Part shown: positions 18,343 through 27,107 of the stretch, piece after piece
How positions within the stretch are numbered: the stretch's first letter is position 1
Layout: the number at the start of each line of letters is the position of its first letter
DNA from: Sperchopsis tessellata
Lineage: Eukaryota > Arthropoda > Insecta > Coleoptera > Hydrophilidae
NCBI GenBank assembly: GCA_033557685.1
Contig: JAWQRN010000610.1
Coordinates: 1-27,826 of the forward strand
Direction: 5' to 3'
DNA: 27,826 nt
Program-made: the position numbers and the translations under genes
The notes under the pieces: model-generated
What the model was told of the DNA's origin: nothing
The model's input: only the letters and a program-made list of their open reading frames with translations
The model's database searches: none

Positions 18343-18528
18343 GTAGAAATTTCGTTCCTGGCCCACTGAAATCATTTTTTGTGTGTTGCTTATGGAGCTA
18401 GGTAATATATATTCTAAATCCAGTCACTTTTTTACACAAATTCTTAAAACATTAACAATTTAGGGTTAATGTTCACGGTTCGAAAACCGCCTCTAGCGGT
18501 AGCGTCGTAGAAGTTCGACCTTTCATCT

Positions 18529-19530
18529 GTGCTTATAAAAGCTGAAGCACTGAAACCAAAGAAGAGTCATCTCGGGATCTGTGATGTTTTCGTAGCCTTA
18601 GGTTTTCGATTCTCTGCTCTTTGTCAGGGAAAATCCATCAAGATCAAGTTCTCTGAACTTGATCAGTACCGTACCGCCGTCTCCAACTTAGAGGCGAAAG
18701 GTATAGAGTTCCGCCTTTTTCCTCTCAAGAATTAGGTTGGGCGGAAGTACGTTATTCGTGGTCTCCCGCACAACGCGGATTCCGTAAAAGTACTCGCTTT
18801 GCTCATGTCAGCTGGTATCCAGGCCAAGTACGTGACACAGATGAACGAGGGAGGTCGTCCTGCACCGCTCTATATCGTGTCTATAGACGCTGGAGCGGAC
18901 TGTACACGCTTAATAGTTGTGAAACATCTGCGCAATATGGAGGTCACGGTTGACGTCTTCCGCGAGCAATCAAGCCCACAGCAGTGCTTTCGTTTCCAAC
19001 GGTGAGGTCACGCTTCAACAAGATGTAGGTCATTGGAGCGATGCGTACACTGTGGCGAAAGGCACAACGCCATAGCCTGCCCGAACAAGGAGACACCCTC
19101 GCGATGCTGTAACCGCTGAGGTGAACACAGCGCAAATTTCAGAGGTTGTATTAAGCATCGCAATCGTGTCGAGCGTAAGAAGATCCCTCTGAAGAGCAAT
19201 GTCGCTGCTACCCACCGTAAGCTGAGCACGAAGCCTGCGGCTAATCCCAAGGGAGTGGCCCCTGTAGCCAAAACCCTCAGCGAACGTAGGTAAAACTACG
19301 GCATTCTCGGGCGGCTGCAGAGCCAAACCCATCGCAATCTTAGTAGCACCAGTGAAAGGAAATGCGGCGGTCAGCGCTGATGTTACTCCGAAGAAGTACC
19401 GTAGGCGCAACCGAAAGAGGAAATCGAAGCGTCTGGAAGTGGCCCCGAAAGCGCAAGCTGAAAGGGCGCCACAGGATTCGTCTGCCATGGAGGTTGTATC
19501 TGTGAGACACTGCAGCTTCTAGCAAGCCTT
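18529..19530 (+). pseudogene. LINE Gag (ORF1) pseudogene with zinc knuckles
   Basis: One frame runs from about 18529 with in-frame stops at 18733-18735 and 19003-19005. Recognisable parts are KIKFSELDQYRTAVSNLEAK, YVIRGLPHN, MNEGGRPAPLYIVSID and LRNMEVTVDVFREQSSPQQC, in the layout of the PRE_C2HC domain found before zinc knuckles in arthropod LINE Gags. Knuckle 1 is damaged (the second Cys reads Phe, with a stop before the His). Knuckle 2, CVHCGERHNAIAC, is intact. Knuckle 3 has Arg for its second Cys and a stop. A basic tail, KKYRRRNRKRKSKR, follows near 19390-19440. The protein would bind RNA in a live element. This copy is dead. Confidence 0.83.
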
Positions 19531-19717
19531 CCACGTGCAAGCGAACTGAAGCGAAGCCTCGGCGGAAAGCTGCAGGGGTGTAAGAGGTTTCCTCTGAACC
19601 CAGGCAGACAAGCTGACCCTCGAAGCTGGGGAACTCTAGGGATGTAAATCCCGACTCCTCTCAAAAGACAGACAGCTCAAGCTCCGGAACTACGTCACCT
19701 AACGTAACGATAGACCT

Positions 19718-20190
19718 GGACGGATACGATCTGGTGGTACTGCAATTCTCATTAAGAGAAACCTGCAGTACTCGCTGGTTGACTCTCCACCACTCCAGAC
19801 TGTCGAAGCGGCCACGGTGATAGCTAGAATCGGCCGGCAAGAGATGCTACTCGCGTCAGTGTGTAACCGCCCTAACCTTCGACTCGAGGTAGATGACCTA
19901 GCCTCATTGCAAAGCATAAAGTCATCAGCCATCATAACTGGAGACTTGAATGCCAAACATGAGGCATGGAACTCTCGAAAATTCTAGAGGATCGGTGTTG
20001 TATCGTTACGTGGAATCGCAAGATTTAGTCGTAGTAACTCCCGAGGAACTGATTCACTACCCCTTCCGAGGGAATGGTGACGTCCTTGACGTGGCTATAC
20101 TCTTTGGCATCACGAGTAAGTATGGAACGTGGTCACTGTCCGAACTGGACTGCGATCACAACCCAGTGTTACTTCGACTGACAGACATGG
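19718..20190 (+). pseudogene. LINE endonuclease domain, N-terminally deleted
   Basis: Reads RSGGTAILIKRNLQYSL, then IITGDLNAKHEAWNSRKF (near 19934-19985). After a frame change, NSRGSVLYRYVES, VVTPEELIHYP, GDVLDVAIL and SELDCDHNPVLLRL follow (to about 20190). GDLNAKH and the DHNPV motif are the Asp/Asn and Asp-His catalytic segments of Jockey-type APE endonucleases. The N-terminal half that carries the Asn and Glu active-site residues is missing, with Gag-tail-like sequence directly before it. Confidence 0.82.
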
Positions 20191-20204
20191 AGTGGAACCT
20201 CGGA

Positions 20205-20555
20205 AGAAGTGAAAAGCATCATTCGCAAGCTAAGCAAGCTCAAAGCCTCCGGGCATGACGGTATTGGCAATATTGCCTTGAAACGTTTGCCAGACCGGGT
20301 AGTAGAAGTGTATGAAGGTACATTGAATAGTATATACATGCACAGACACTTTCCCGGTCCCTAGAAGTTGGCTAAGGTGATGGTTATCCCAAAATCGAGG
20401 AAAACGCATAGACTCGCTGCTAACCATCGGCCTATCAGTCTGCTCAGTAGTCTTAGTAAAGTGTTTGAACGTACTTTACATAGACTAGTAGACTGCTAGA
20501 TCACATCTCTTCTCAAGATTTGTTGATCAAAGAGCAGTTCGGATTTTGGTCAGTA
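20205..20555 (+). pseudogene. LINE reverse transcriptase, N-terminal fragment
   Basis: The frame gives EVKSIIRKLSKLKASGHDGI and ALKRLPDRVVEVYEGTLNSI, then HFPGP, a stop (TAG near 20362), KLAKVMVIPKSRKTH, NHRPISLLSSLSKVFERTLH and, shifted, LLIKEQFGF. These are the first conserved RT blocks of Jockey-type LINEs. The catalytic palm is absent because similarity ends near 20555. Confidence 0.85.
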
Positions 20556-21240
20556 CGATGCCCAAAATCCTTACTACAAGAACAAATGCCCCAAGCTCCT
20601 GCTTGAGGTGCGAGTGTAAGTAGTGCAACCCAACCTCGCCTGTGTCTGGGGAATTCCTGGGCGACAACCGAGTGTAAGTTTGCCCGAAATCTGCTGACCC
20701 CCGCAGTTCATTCGTATTTCCGTTCAGTTCTGTATTGTAAACAAAGTAATTACCATAAGGTAGACACTTGTACTAATTTTACCAGTTTATCTATGTTTTA
20801 GGCAGAAGTTTAACAAGAGTTAGTCGAATTCCGCCACAGCAAGCAACGGTCGCAAATAAACATTCTCTACTCATCACCTTTTTACTTTATACCTTCCTTC
20901 ATAATCATTCGTTAGTTTGTTTGATTTCTCTATTTACATTCTTTTATAAAAATACTCGGTACATAAATATACTTAATTAATTATCTCCAAGCATCTACTC
21001 ATATATATTTATATTATATATCTTGTGTACTAATGTTTTATACTTACTCAATTTTTACTCAATTATTTTATATTGAACTCTAATGTTTTTTTAGTTACTG
21101 TTACAACTAATAATTTCCATTGCATTAGTTTAATATACATCATTTTTGCAATTTTACATATTTTCTTTTCATTTAAATTGTTTCCTTTTATCATTATTAC
21201 TATGTACCCCCTTGTGTGCTCCTACTGCTTCCTCCCTCCC
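20556..21240 (+). other. Junction and AT-rich stretch before the deleted Gypsy
   Basis: The start (20556-20720) is GC-richer, repeats CGAGTGTAAGT about 60 bases apart, and may be non-coding end sequence of the downstream LTR element. From about 20750 it is AT-rich with no gene. I could not find a matching downstream copy, so no LTR is claimed. Confidence 0.4.
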
Positions 21241-21242
21241 CC

Positions 21243-21640
21243 ATCTTTTCAGATTTCAGGACCTATTTAAGAAATACATTCAGTGGCCCCGAAGTATTGC
21301 TCCCACTGACAGCGCAGCTGTATGGGCAGCGACAAACTCCAAAGGAGAAGACAACAGTCTTCCTTTTAAGAAAGAAGACCCTCTTCAAGAGACTACAGCA
21401 TGCAACCAAGGATGAGGACATTATCCCATTTGTATTGGAGCTACTCAGGCCACAACTGCGAAAATGCCTCAGGACACCTGCCCGACCACCATGGTTGACT
21501 CATCGCCAGAGCAACCGCTGCAGAGAGGGACATCAATGAAGCTGCCTAGGAAGCCCCGAGGACCAACTCCAGTGACGAACTGCTGCCTAAGTGTCGTCAT
21601 TATCCAAACAGACATTTCCACCGGGACTGCCCTGCCCTAT
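21243..21640 (+). pseudogene. Ty3/Gypsy Gag remnant with damaged zinc knuckle
   Basis: Capsid-like sequence LPLTAQLYGQRQTPKEKTT, KTLFKRLQHATKDEDIIPF, VLELLRPQLRKCLRTPA (21280-21475) precedes frame-changed text and then a knuckle CRHYPNRHFHRDC near 21590-21628. The spacing is CX2CX3HX4C with Tyr in place of the second Cys. At least two frame changes interrupt the frame. Confidence 0.72.
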
Positions 21641-21651
21641 GAGAAGTTACG

Positions 21652-22128
21652 ATGGCCACTTCATTCCTCGTAGCAGAAAAAGTGAGTGAAGACATCATTC
21701 TGGGCCTCCAATGGTTCATAACAAATGAAGCCCTAATTGATTTCTATCGAGGATGTGTCCATTATGGGTCCACTAAAGAAGTACATAAAGAACACACAAC
21801 AGAATTGGTGCCAAGACCAGGAGAGTGGAGGAACGAATCCCACGGCCCTATACCACCTCGAGATGTCATAGCTGAGCATGATGTTATCCGCAGACAGCAA
21901 GCCCAGTATCAAGACCGATATCGTGGATCAGATGGGGAGGTGCAGCCACTCTCCCAACCTGGACAACTTGTCCTCAGAAAGGAGCACCACGTTTCAAATT
22001 TGAAAATGGGGCATCATGATGCCTTCGCACCTCGATGGATTGGACCCCACCTTATTCGGGAACATACTGATGGAGGTACTTACCGGGTCCAAAACACCAA
22101 AGAAGGGTACAGTTCCACCAGCCAATGA
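21652..22128 (+). pseudogene. Chimeric open frame: protease C-terminus joined to integrase C-terminus
   Basis: A 158-codon uninterrupted frame. Residues 1-40 resemble the end of a Gypsy aspartic protease (VSEDIILGLQWFITNEALID, CVHYG). From about residue 50 the frame reads as an integrase tail: ELVPRPGEWRN, QAQYQDRYRG, GQLVLRKEHHVSN, FAPRWIGPHLIREH, YRV. The join falls at about 21775-21800 and skips RT, RNase H and the integrase core. The protease active-site DTG motif is also absent, because the zinc knuckle lies only about 25 bases upstream. The frame survived the deletion, either by chance or as a recent event. Confidence 0.75.
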
Positions 22129-22131
22129 ATG

Positions 22132-22149
22132 AATTCACTGCAGTGAATT
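22132..22149. repeat. Perfect 18-bp palindrome at the end of the chimeric frame
   Basis: AATTCACTGCAGTGAATT reads identically on both strands. Imperfect symmetry extends outwards to about 22125-22158 (AATGAATG... / ...TAATTCATTGA). It starts four bases after the frame's stop codon. Confidence 0.8.
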
Positions 22150-22600
22150 AATTCATTGAAGTAACATCACTCATCTTGAAAATGTCCCTTGTAACAGTGG
22201 ACTAACCGTCGGCACTTATCAGAGCCTCTACACGGTTTCCACCCGGAAACAATATTCATACAGATAATAACCGTGGAATTTTATTACATTTAATTTGTTA
22301 TAATCTTTGTCATTTAACAAAATGTTAAATCTGTTTGGCATCAATACCACGCAATCGTGGGGATTTCTCTTGATTTACCGTTTGACGCTTTGCAGAAACT
22401 CATCTTCTCAGTATAGTAACTTAAGTCCTCCACTGAACTCATGTGGAAATTCCAATCTTTTCCCACGCCAATTTTAAACCATGATTAACAAGAATTTATC
22501 TTCCACTAATGCATCTCATTTTCTGAGATAATTGCAATTACCAGTCACCACATGTATCAACATGTCACTTCCGCTAATATTTCCATGTTGATATAAGACA
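22150..22600. other. Stretch between the two Gypsy elements
   Basis: No coding frame is recognised. It contains a small stem CCACG-CAAT-CGTGG at 22347-22360. It may include the 3' non-coding end of the plus-strand derivative. Confidence 0.4.
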
Positions 22601-23470
22601 TACGTCAGTTTGAATGTTGTTTCCGGGTTTTTTTTCCACATGGACAATCGTAACCTCCGCTTGTGGCTTCTCTTGGGAGCTTCATGGCGGGTTGAGCTGG
22701 AGGTCTGGGGGCAGTCCTGGAGACAAGTCGAGGCAGGGGCGTCCCTGGCATCGGTTACGGGACATTAGGGGCTCGTAGGGTCCACCGAGGAGCTGTCCCA
22801 TGCGTAGATGGTGGTGTATCTTCGGCATTTCCGGGCGGCTGGATGACTCCGGGTTGGTGGTTCTGAGAAGCTCCGGTCTAGAGGTCGATAGGTGGCGACG
22901 GGGCTTCAGGTAGCACTCCTTTCCGAAGGCTACCCTCCCAGCTTGGGCCAGGGCTTGGCGTAGCCGGCGAGCTCTTTCCTTTGTCCCCCCCTTGGCTGGA
23001 TATCAACTCAATGCGACTATGGGAGCAGCGCGAAGAGAAGATGGCCAGCAGTGGGCCAGTACCACATGCTTAGTTGCTCAAAAGGAGTGCATTTAGCTAC
23101 GAACGGTGTACTGGTGGCGAACTGGAAGAGCTGAAAAGATATGGTGTTGGTACAGATATGAAACCACCGTACATTCTCTTACTAGGTCAACAGAAAACCT
23201 CACCTTGTACCGCCAGTCGACTGTAAGCGTCAGGACGAATGGCTAAAAAAGAGGACATGGCCAGGGCGCCATCCTGCGGTTGTGGCCGTACTAGGTGGAG
23301 GTTTGTCGCCGGGGAGAAATGCCGCTAGTGGTCGTAAGAGGGTGTGTAATAATTCCCACCCGTGTTGACTGCTGCCCGGTGGTGTATTTTTTTGTTGGTG
23401 ACCAGTCTTTATTTAAAAAAAAAATCTTACCCTAATTATTCACAAAAAATACATGCAAGAATCTCTTAAC
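22600..23470 (-). repeat. 3' LTR (left copy) of the reverse Gypsy
   Basis: It aligns from CACATGGA (22637) with 27178 onward. The match includes a 44-bp exact block, 23107-23150 against 27650-27693. The left copy has about 190 bases (about 23215-23400) with no counterpart in the right copy before similarity resumes around CTTTATTT. The outer boundary near 22600 and inner boundary near 23470 are approximate. Confidence 0.78.
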
Positions 23471-23481
23471 TAAATTAGTCT

Positions 23482-24564
23482 TTAAAATTCGCGAGAAAAC
23501 TCGGGCGCCGGGCGCAATTGGCCCTGGTACACTTTGACTCTGCGGTTGCCCTTCAGAATCCAAAAGATGTTGCATACTGCAACGTCCGCGACTGGGTATG
23601 GACCCCCCCATTTGGGAGCGAGTCCTGCGTTGATGCCGGAAGCCTTGTTGGAGAGAGGGTGCTCCCGTACGAGGACTTGATGGCCAGGCCCGAAAAGGCT
23701 ACCTTGTTTAGGCGCAGCCCCTCGGTATCTCTTATGGTAAGTGGCCTGGTGCTCCCGGATGCCTCGGTGTTCTCCCTCGATGTCTCGTTCGTTGAGGACT
23801 TCTTCGGGGATGTTTCTCCATTCTCCTGGGCGAGGCAAATCAGCTCCGAATAGAGTCTCTCCTGGTGTCTTTCTAGTGGCTGCGTTCCGACGATTACGCA
23901 ATTGGAACAGGATATTTGGAAAGTGCTGGTCTCAGTTCTTGTGTGGCTCGTTCCTCAAGTGTAGCCGCAGACCTTTTACAGCTCCTGGTTCTTTCGTTCG
24001 GTCCGGTTGGCTCGGGGGTGGTATATTGTAGTTGTCCATGGAAGTACTTGCCAGCGCTGGCATGCATCTCGCTAGATAACTGGCTTCCGTTGTCGGTAAG
24101 TATCGACCTGGGATACCCGTAGCGACTGAATACCTCCTTTTCTATAACCTGTGTGATTGTGGAAGCATTTACTGCTCCTAGCAGGAAAGCTTCCACCCAA
24201 CTGGAAAATTGGTCGGTTACCACCAGTAGGCACCTTTTATCTCGGGCGCTCCGGGGGTAGGGTCCCATGATGTCAGCCGCCACTGTCAACCAGGGTTTGA
24301 ATGATTGGCAGGTTCTTAAGCCGGCGGGTACCTGCCTGAGCCCACCTTTTGTTCAGGCGCAGATTAGGCAGCTTCGGACGTGGCCCTTTTCATAGTAGGC
24401 CAATAGAAAAGTCGGGAACTAGTCCTAGTGGTTTCTTCTATACCAGGATGTCCTGCCGTCGGGGAGTTATGGTACTCGAAGAGGGTTCTTGGTATTAGGT
24501 TGGAGGGCACTAACACCTTCCTTCCCCTATCCATCTTGTAGAGGGCGTGGTCATGATGTCCCAT
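23482..24564 (-). pseudogene. Gypsy integrase pseudogene
   Basis: The zinc-binding part LIPRTLFEYHNSPTAGHPGI and RLFYWPTMKRA (24504-24385) keeps the HH half. The CX2C half (CLIC) appears only in a shifted frame near 24360-24375. The core keeps VAADIMGPYPRSARDKRCLL (first Asp) and SILTDNGSQL (second Asp). The Glu region reads PTGPNERTRS, consistent with the expected position. A frame change near 23905 leads to RNRRNAATRKTPGETLFGAD, then PRPGEWRN, KRYRG and GHQVLVREHPLSNK, the chromo-like C-terminal tail, ending at 23482. A stop interrupts the zinc region near 24366. Confidence 0.88.
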
Positions 24565-24666
24565 GAGTCATCTGCGGGCTTGGTCTAGTAGCTACTGATC
24601 CGCAGACATTCGTAATCTAAGGCCTGGGCGGAAATTCGTCAGTCAGCTTTTCCACTGTGATATGCC

Positions 24667-25090
24667 TCAGATTAAGTGCTGGCGGTGGATTTTGAGTGGT
24701 CCAGGTGGGCGGTAGAAGTCGTTCCAAGTCCTCCGTAGGGCCGGTGAGGTTTTCAGCAACCGGAAGTCTTGATAGAGCATCGGGTGTGTCATTCTCTCTT
24801 CCGGGGCAATGCTTGATGTCGAAAGTAAACTCTTGCAGGAGGACGGCCCAGCGGGTGAGTTAAGCTCGGGAGTCCTTCGATGATTACAGCCACAGAAGGG
24901 TCGATTGTCCGTCCTCAAGGTGAACCGACGAGCTTCTATCAAATCACTGCCAAGCACTCTTGCTCGTTACTATGGTATTTCTGTTCGGTGGAGTTCAGCT
25001 TGGTACTGGCGTACGAAACGATCCGCTTCTCACCCTGGTATAAAACGGCGGTGGCACCCACTTTGCTAGCGTCAGTCTGCAAGACGTAGG
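24667..25090 (-). pseudogene. Gypsy RNase H pseudogene
   Basis: Minus-strand reading gives VLQTDASKVGATAVLYQ, RIVSYASTKLNSTEQKYHSN and EQECLAVI, a stop or shift, then RRFTLRTDNRPF. A shifted frame gives LLQEFTFDIKHCPGRENDTP and DALSRLPV. TDAS, the Glu of EQECLA and RTDNRPF correspond to the catalytic Asp-Glu-Asp of retroelement RNase H, all still present, but the frame is broken at about 24950 and 24900. Confidence 0.86.
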
Positions 25091-25117
25091 GGAGAGAGGA
25101 GTTGGGTCTTTTCAGTT

Positions 25118-25830
25118 CTAGCGGCTTCTAAGATGGCTTCGAATGCTGCCTGAGGTGTAAACAGTTCCGCAGTCAATTGCATACCCCCATGAATTATCGT
25201 AGTTCTTTATGTGAGGTAGGCAGTGGTAGCTCGTGGATCTTGCCCAGGTTTCTAGTTTGAGGTGTGTTCCATCCTGTGTGATGGTGTGGCCTAGGTAGTC
25301 GAGTTCGGTTCGGCCAACATTACACTTCTCCAAGGCGCATGCTAGGCCATGTTGCTGTAACCTCTCCAGAACTAATCGTAGGTGTTCATCCCAGGTGCGT
25401 GAGTAGACTATGATGTTGTCCAAGTACACCAAGAAAAACTTCTGCAGGTAAACAGACACTACTTCTGGGCTCATTAGCTTCTGGAAGGTGGCTGGTGCGC
25501 CTTTTAGTCCGAAGGTCATCCCTTTGAACTGGTAGGAGCCCCCATCTGCGGTGCAGAAGGGGTGAGCTCCATAGACTCGGGATGCATGGGTATTTGCCAG
25601 TAGCCCGACAGTAGATCCAGGGTGAAATAGAGTTCCGCTTGGCCAAGATATTTCAGGGTTTCTTGGATGATGGGTAACGGTGCTGCTTCGTCTATGGTGA
25701 CTTGGTTGAGTCGTCTGAAGTCCACGCAAAACCAGGGAGTGCCTTTTTTTCTGTACTATGACCACTGGAGAGCTGTATGGAGATTGGCAGGCCTCTACGA
25801 TGCACGTAGATAGCATTTCTGATACTAGCT
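25118..25830 (-). pseudogene. Gypsy reverse transcriptase pseudogene
   Basis: One frame gives SPYSSPVVIVQKK. A shifted frame (25725-25516) gives MDFRRLNQVTIDEAAPLPII, YFTLDLLSGYWQIPMHPES. The first frame then resumes with HPFCTADGGSYQFKGMTFGL, KGAPATFQKLM and FFLVYLDNIIVYSRTWDEHL, followed by CALEKCNVGRTELDYLGHTI. The catalytic box is YLDN instead of YxDD, so the second metal-binding Asp is replaced by Asn. LTLDLLSGYWQI-type and GLKGAPATFQ motifs are diagnostic of Ty3/Gypsy. It is inactive both by frameshift and by residue loss. Confidence 0.92.
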
Positions 25831-26021
25831 CCTGGATGATTCGGTTTTTTCGTCAGAGTATCGGTAAAACCTTGAAGGGTTTGGTGTCGCTTAGCTTTAT
25901 CTGGGGGCTTATAGACACTACCGGGCTTCTCCTTCTCGGAAAGCCTCTTGGAAGTTGGTCACTGTTTCACGAAGGCGTGCGGGGTGTCTAGAGTCCTAGG
26001 TGAGTTCGTGTTTTGCTGTGT

Positions 26022-26411
26022 CTAATGCGGGGTCTTTCGGCAGGTCTTCCCATAGTGGATACAATCACGACCGGAGTCTTGGACAGCCTCCTCTTCCTTG
26101 AACCAAGGCAAACTTAGGATCAGGTCTTCTTGGAGTCCCTCGATCGCAAGGCAAGTGATGGTGTCTTCGTCTGATGCCAGTTGGAGAGTAAATTCCCTTG
26201 CGATCTTGAGTGCGTGGCCCTTTGCTGCCAATGAAACTCTTTGGTGAGTGGCATCCTGGAGGTTTACGGTACCCGCTGCCTTCGCGAAATTATGAGCGGT
26301 ATCCAGCAGGGTTAGTTTCTGTTGGCCCCGGATCAACACTCGGATGTATGCGAGCGGTACTCCTTGGGTCACTGTTGTCGGTGGAAGTGCCTTGCAGGGT
26401 AGTGGCGTCAC
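26022..26411 (-). pseudogene. Gypsy aspartic protease remnant
   Basis: AYIRVLIRGQQKLTLLDTAH is the flap-preceding active-site strand. The usual Asp-Thr-Gly reads Asp-Thr-Ala. Later, GLQEDLILSLPWFKEEEAVQ and DCIHYG match the hydrophobic-Gly helix segment and linker of Gypsy proteases, with Ser for the usual Gly before Leu-Pro-Trp. This part is open for 129 codons. Confidence 0.8.
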
Positions 26412-26622
26412 TTTGGAAGTTGTTCCTCTCTTGATTTAGGACAGTTTTTTCCAAGTCTCTTTGGAGGGTGGATTCTCTATGAACCAATTCTTCCGTGTTT
26501 GTCGGCGCTGGCTAGCGTAGATGGATTCGTAGTTGTGGTTGGAGTAGCTCCACAATGCTATTAACCATAACTATATATCTTCGGAGGCTGAAGGGTACAG
26601 CCGCTGAAATATACCCTTTTTC

Positions 26623-26982
26623 TTATAGACGAAGGTAGCGGCGCCATCCCTTGGTCTTTGACGAGTCGAGTAGAATCTCGCCATCAGTCGGGACCATCAA
26701 ACTCCTGGAGAAGCCTTCGCTCGAAATCCTTCCATGGAGGTTGAGTGTTTTGAAGAGGCGAAACCAGGTAACTGCAGGTCCATCCAGTTTGTCTGCTGCT
26801 AGGCTGGTTTGGAGGGCATCTGGGGTGTTTGCGGCGATGAAATATGCCTTACATGTGTCTATGAAGGCCGATAGTCTTTCGGCATGATCGCCTCGGAATG
26901 GTAGGATTGGTAGTGGTAGTGCAGTGGGCGGTTGTGTCTTCACAGCAGCAAGAAGCGCCTGGAACTGTTATTCGGTCAGCAT
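26623..26982 (-). pseudogene. Gypsy Gag N-terminal remnant
   Basis: An ATG at 26982 opens MLTE and then a stop. The frame continues QFQALLAAVKTQPPTALPLP, LPFRGDHAERLSAFIDTCKA and SLAADKLDGPAVTWF. A shifted frame near 26735 gives WKDFERRLLQEF. The layout (Pro-rich start, F-G-D, W-F, then W..F...L...F) is that of a Gypsy capsid domain. No zinc knuckle was found between it and the protease. Confidence 0.75.
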
Positions 26983-27085
26983 CTTGGGTTCGACTTCCTG
27001 GTACGTCCCTCCGCTGAGTAGTTGGTGTTGGGGCTGCATACACCAGGTCTGGGTAGCGTCTCCTGGAGCTCTTCTCAAGAAAGGC

Positions 27086-27105
27086 CCTTGCACGTTGGGC
27101 GCCCT
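27086..27105 (-). promoter_or_regulatory. Primer-binding-site-like sequence
   Basis: On the minus strand, immediately after the LTR end (…TAACA then TTA), the sequence is AGGGCGCCCAACGTGCAAGG. It resembles the TGGCGCCCAACGTGG type of tRNA primer site common in insect Gypsy elements, with changes at the first bases. Confidence 0.6.
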
Positions 27106-27107
27106 AA

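Larger units (their letters stand above)
18480..20555 (+). mobile_element. Jockey-like LINE: Gag, endonuclease and partial RT, decayed
   Basis: The plus-strand order is a Gag-like protein with PRE_C2HC-type domain and zinc knuckles (18529 to about 19700), the C-terminal part of an apurinic-type endonuclease (19718 to about 20190), and the start of an RT domain (20205-20555). The RT stops after the EQFGF motif, where unrelated sequence begins. The element has an internal deletion removing the endonuclease N-terminus and is 3'-truncated, which is unusual for a LINE and points to later rearrangement or an insertion at about 20555. GC content is clearly above that of the flanking host DNA. Confidence 0.85.
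21243..22128 (+). mobile_element. Internally deleted Ty3/Gypsy derivative
   Basis: Plus-strand coding pieces in order are the Gag capsid region, a Gag zinc knuckle, the protease C-terminus and the integrase C-terminus. The protease active site, RT, RNase H and the integrase core are all missing, so at most a non-autonomous deletion derivative survives. Its integrase tail (PRPGEWRN, RYRG, GQLVLRKEH) is related to, but clearly different from, that of the minus-strand Gypsy 1.3 kb away. LTRs were not identified on either side. Confidence 0.78.

Noticed and set aside
23741..24031. Plus-strand open frames opposite the Gypsy pol
   Set aside because: Antisense shadows of the integrase.
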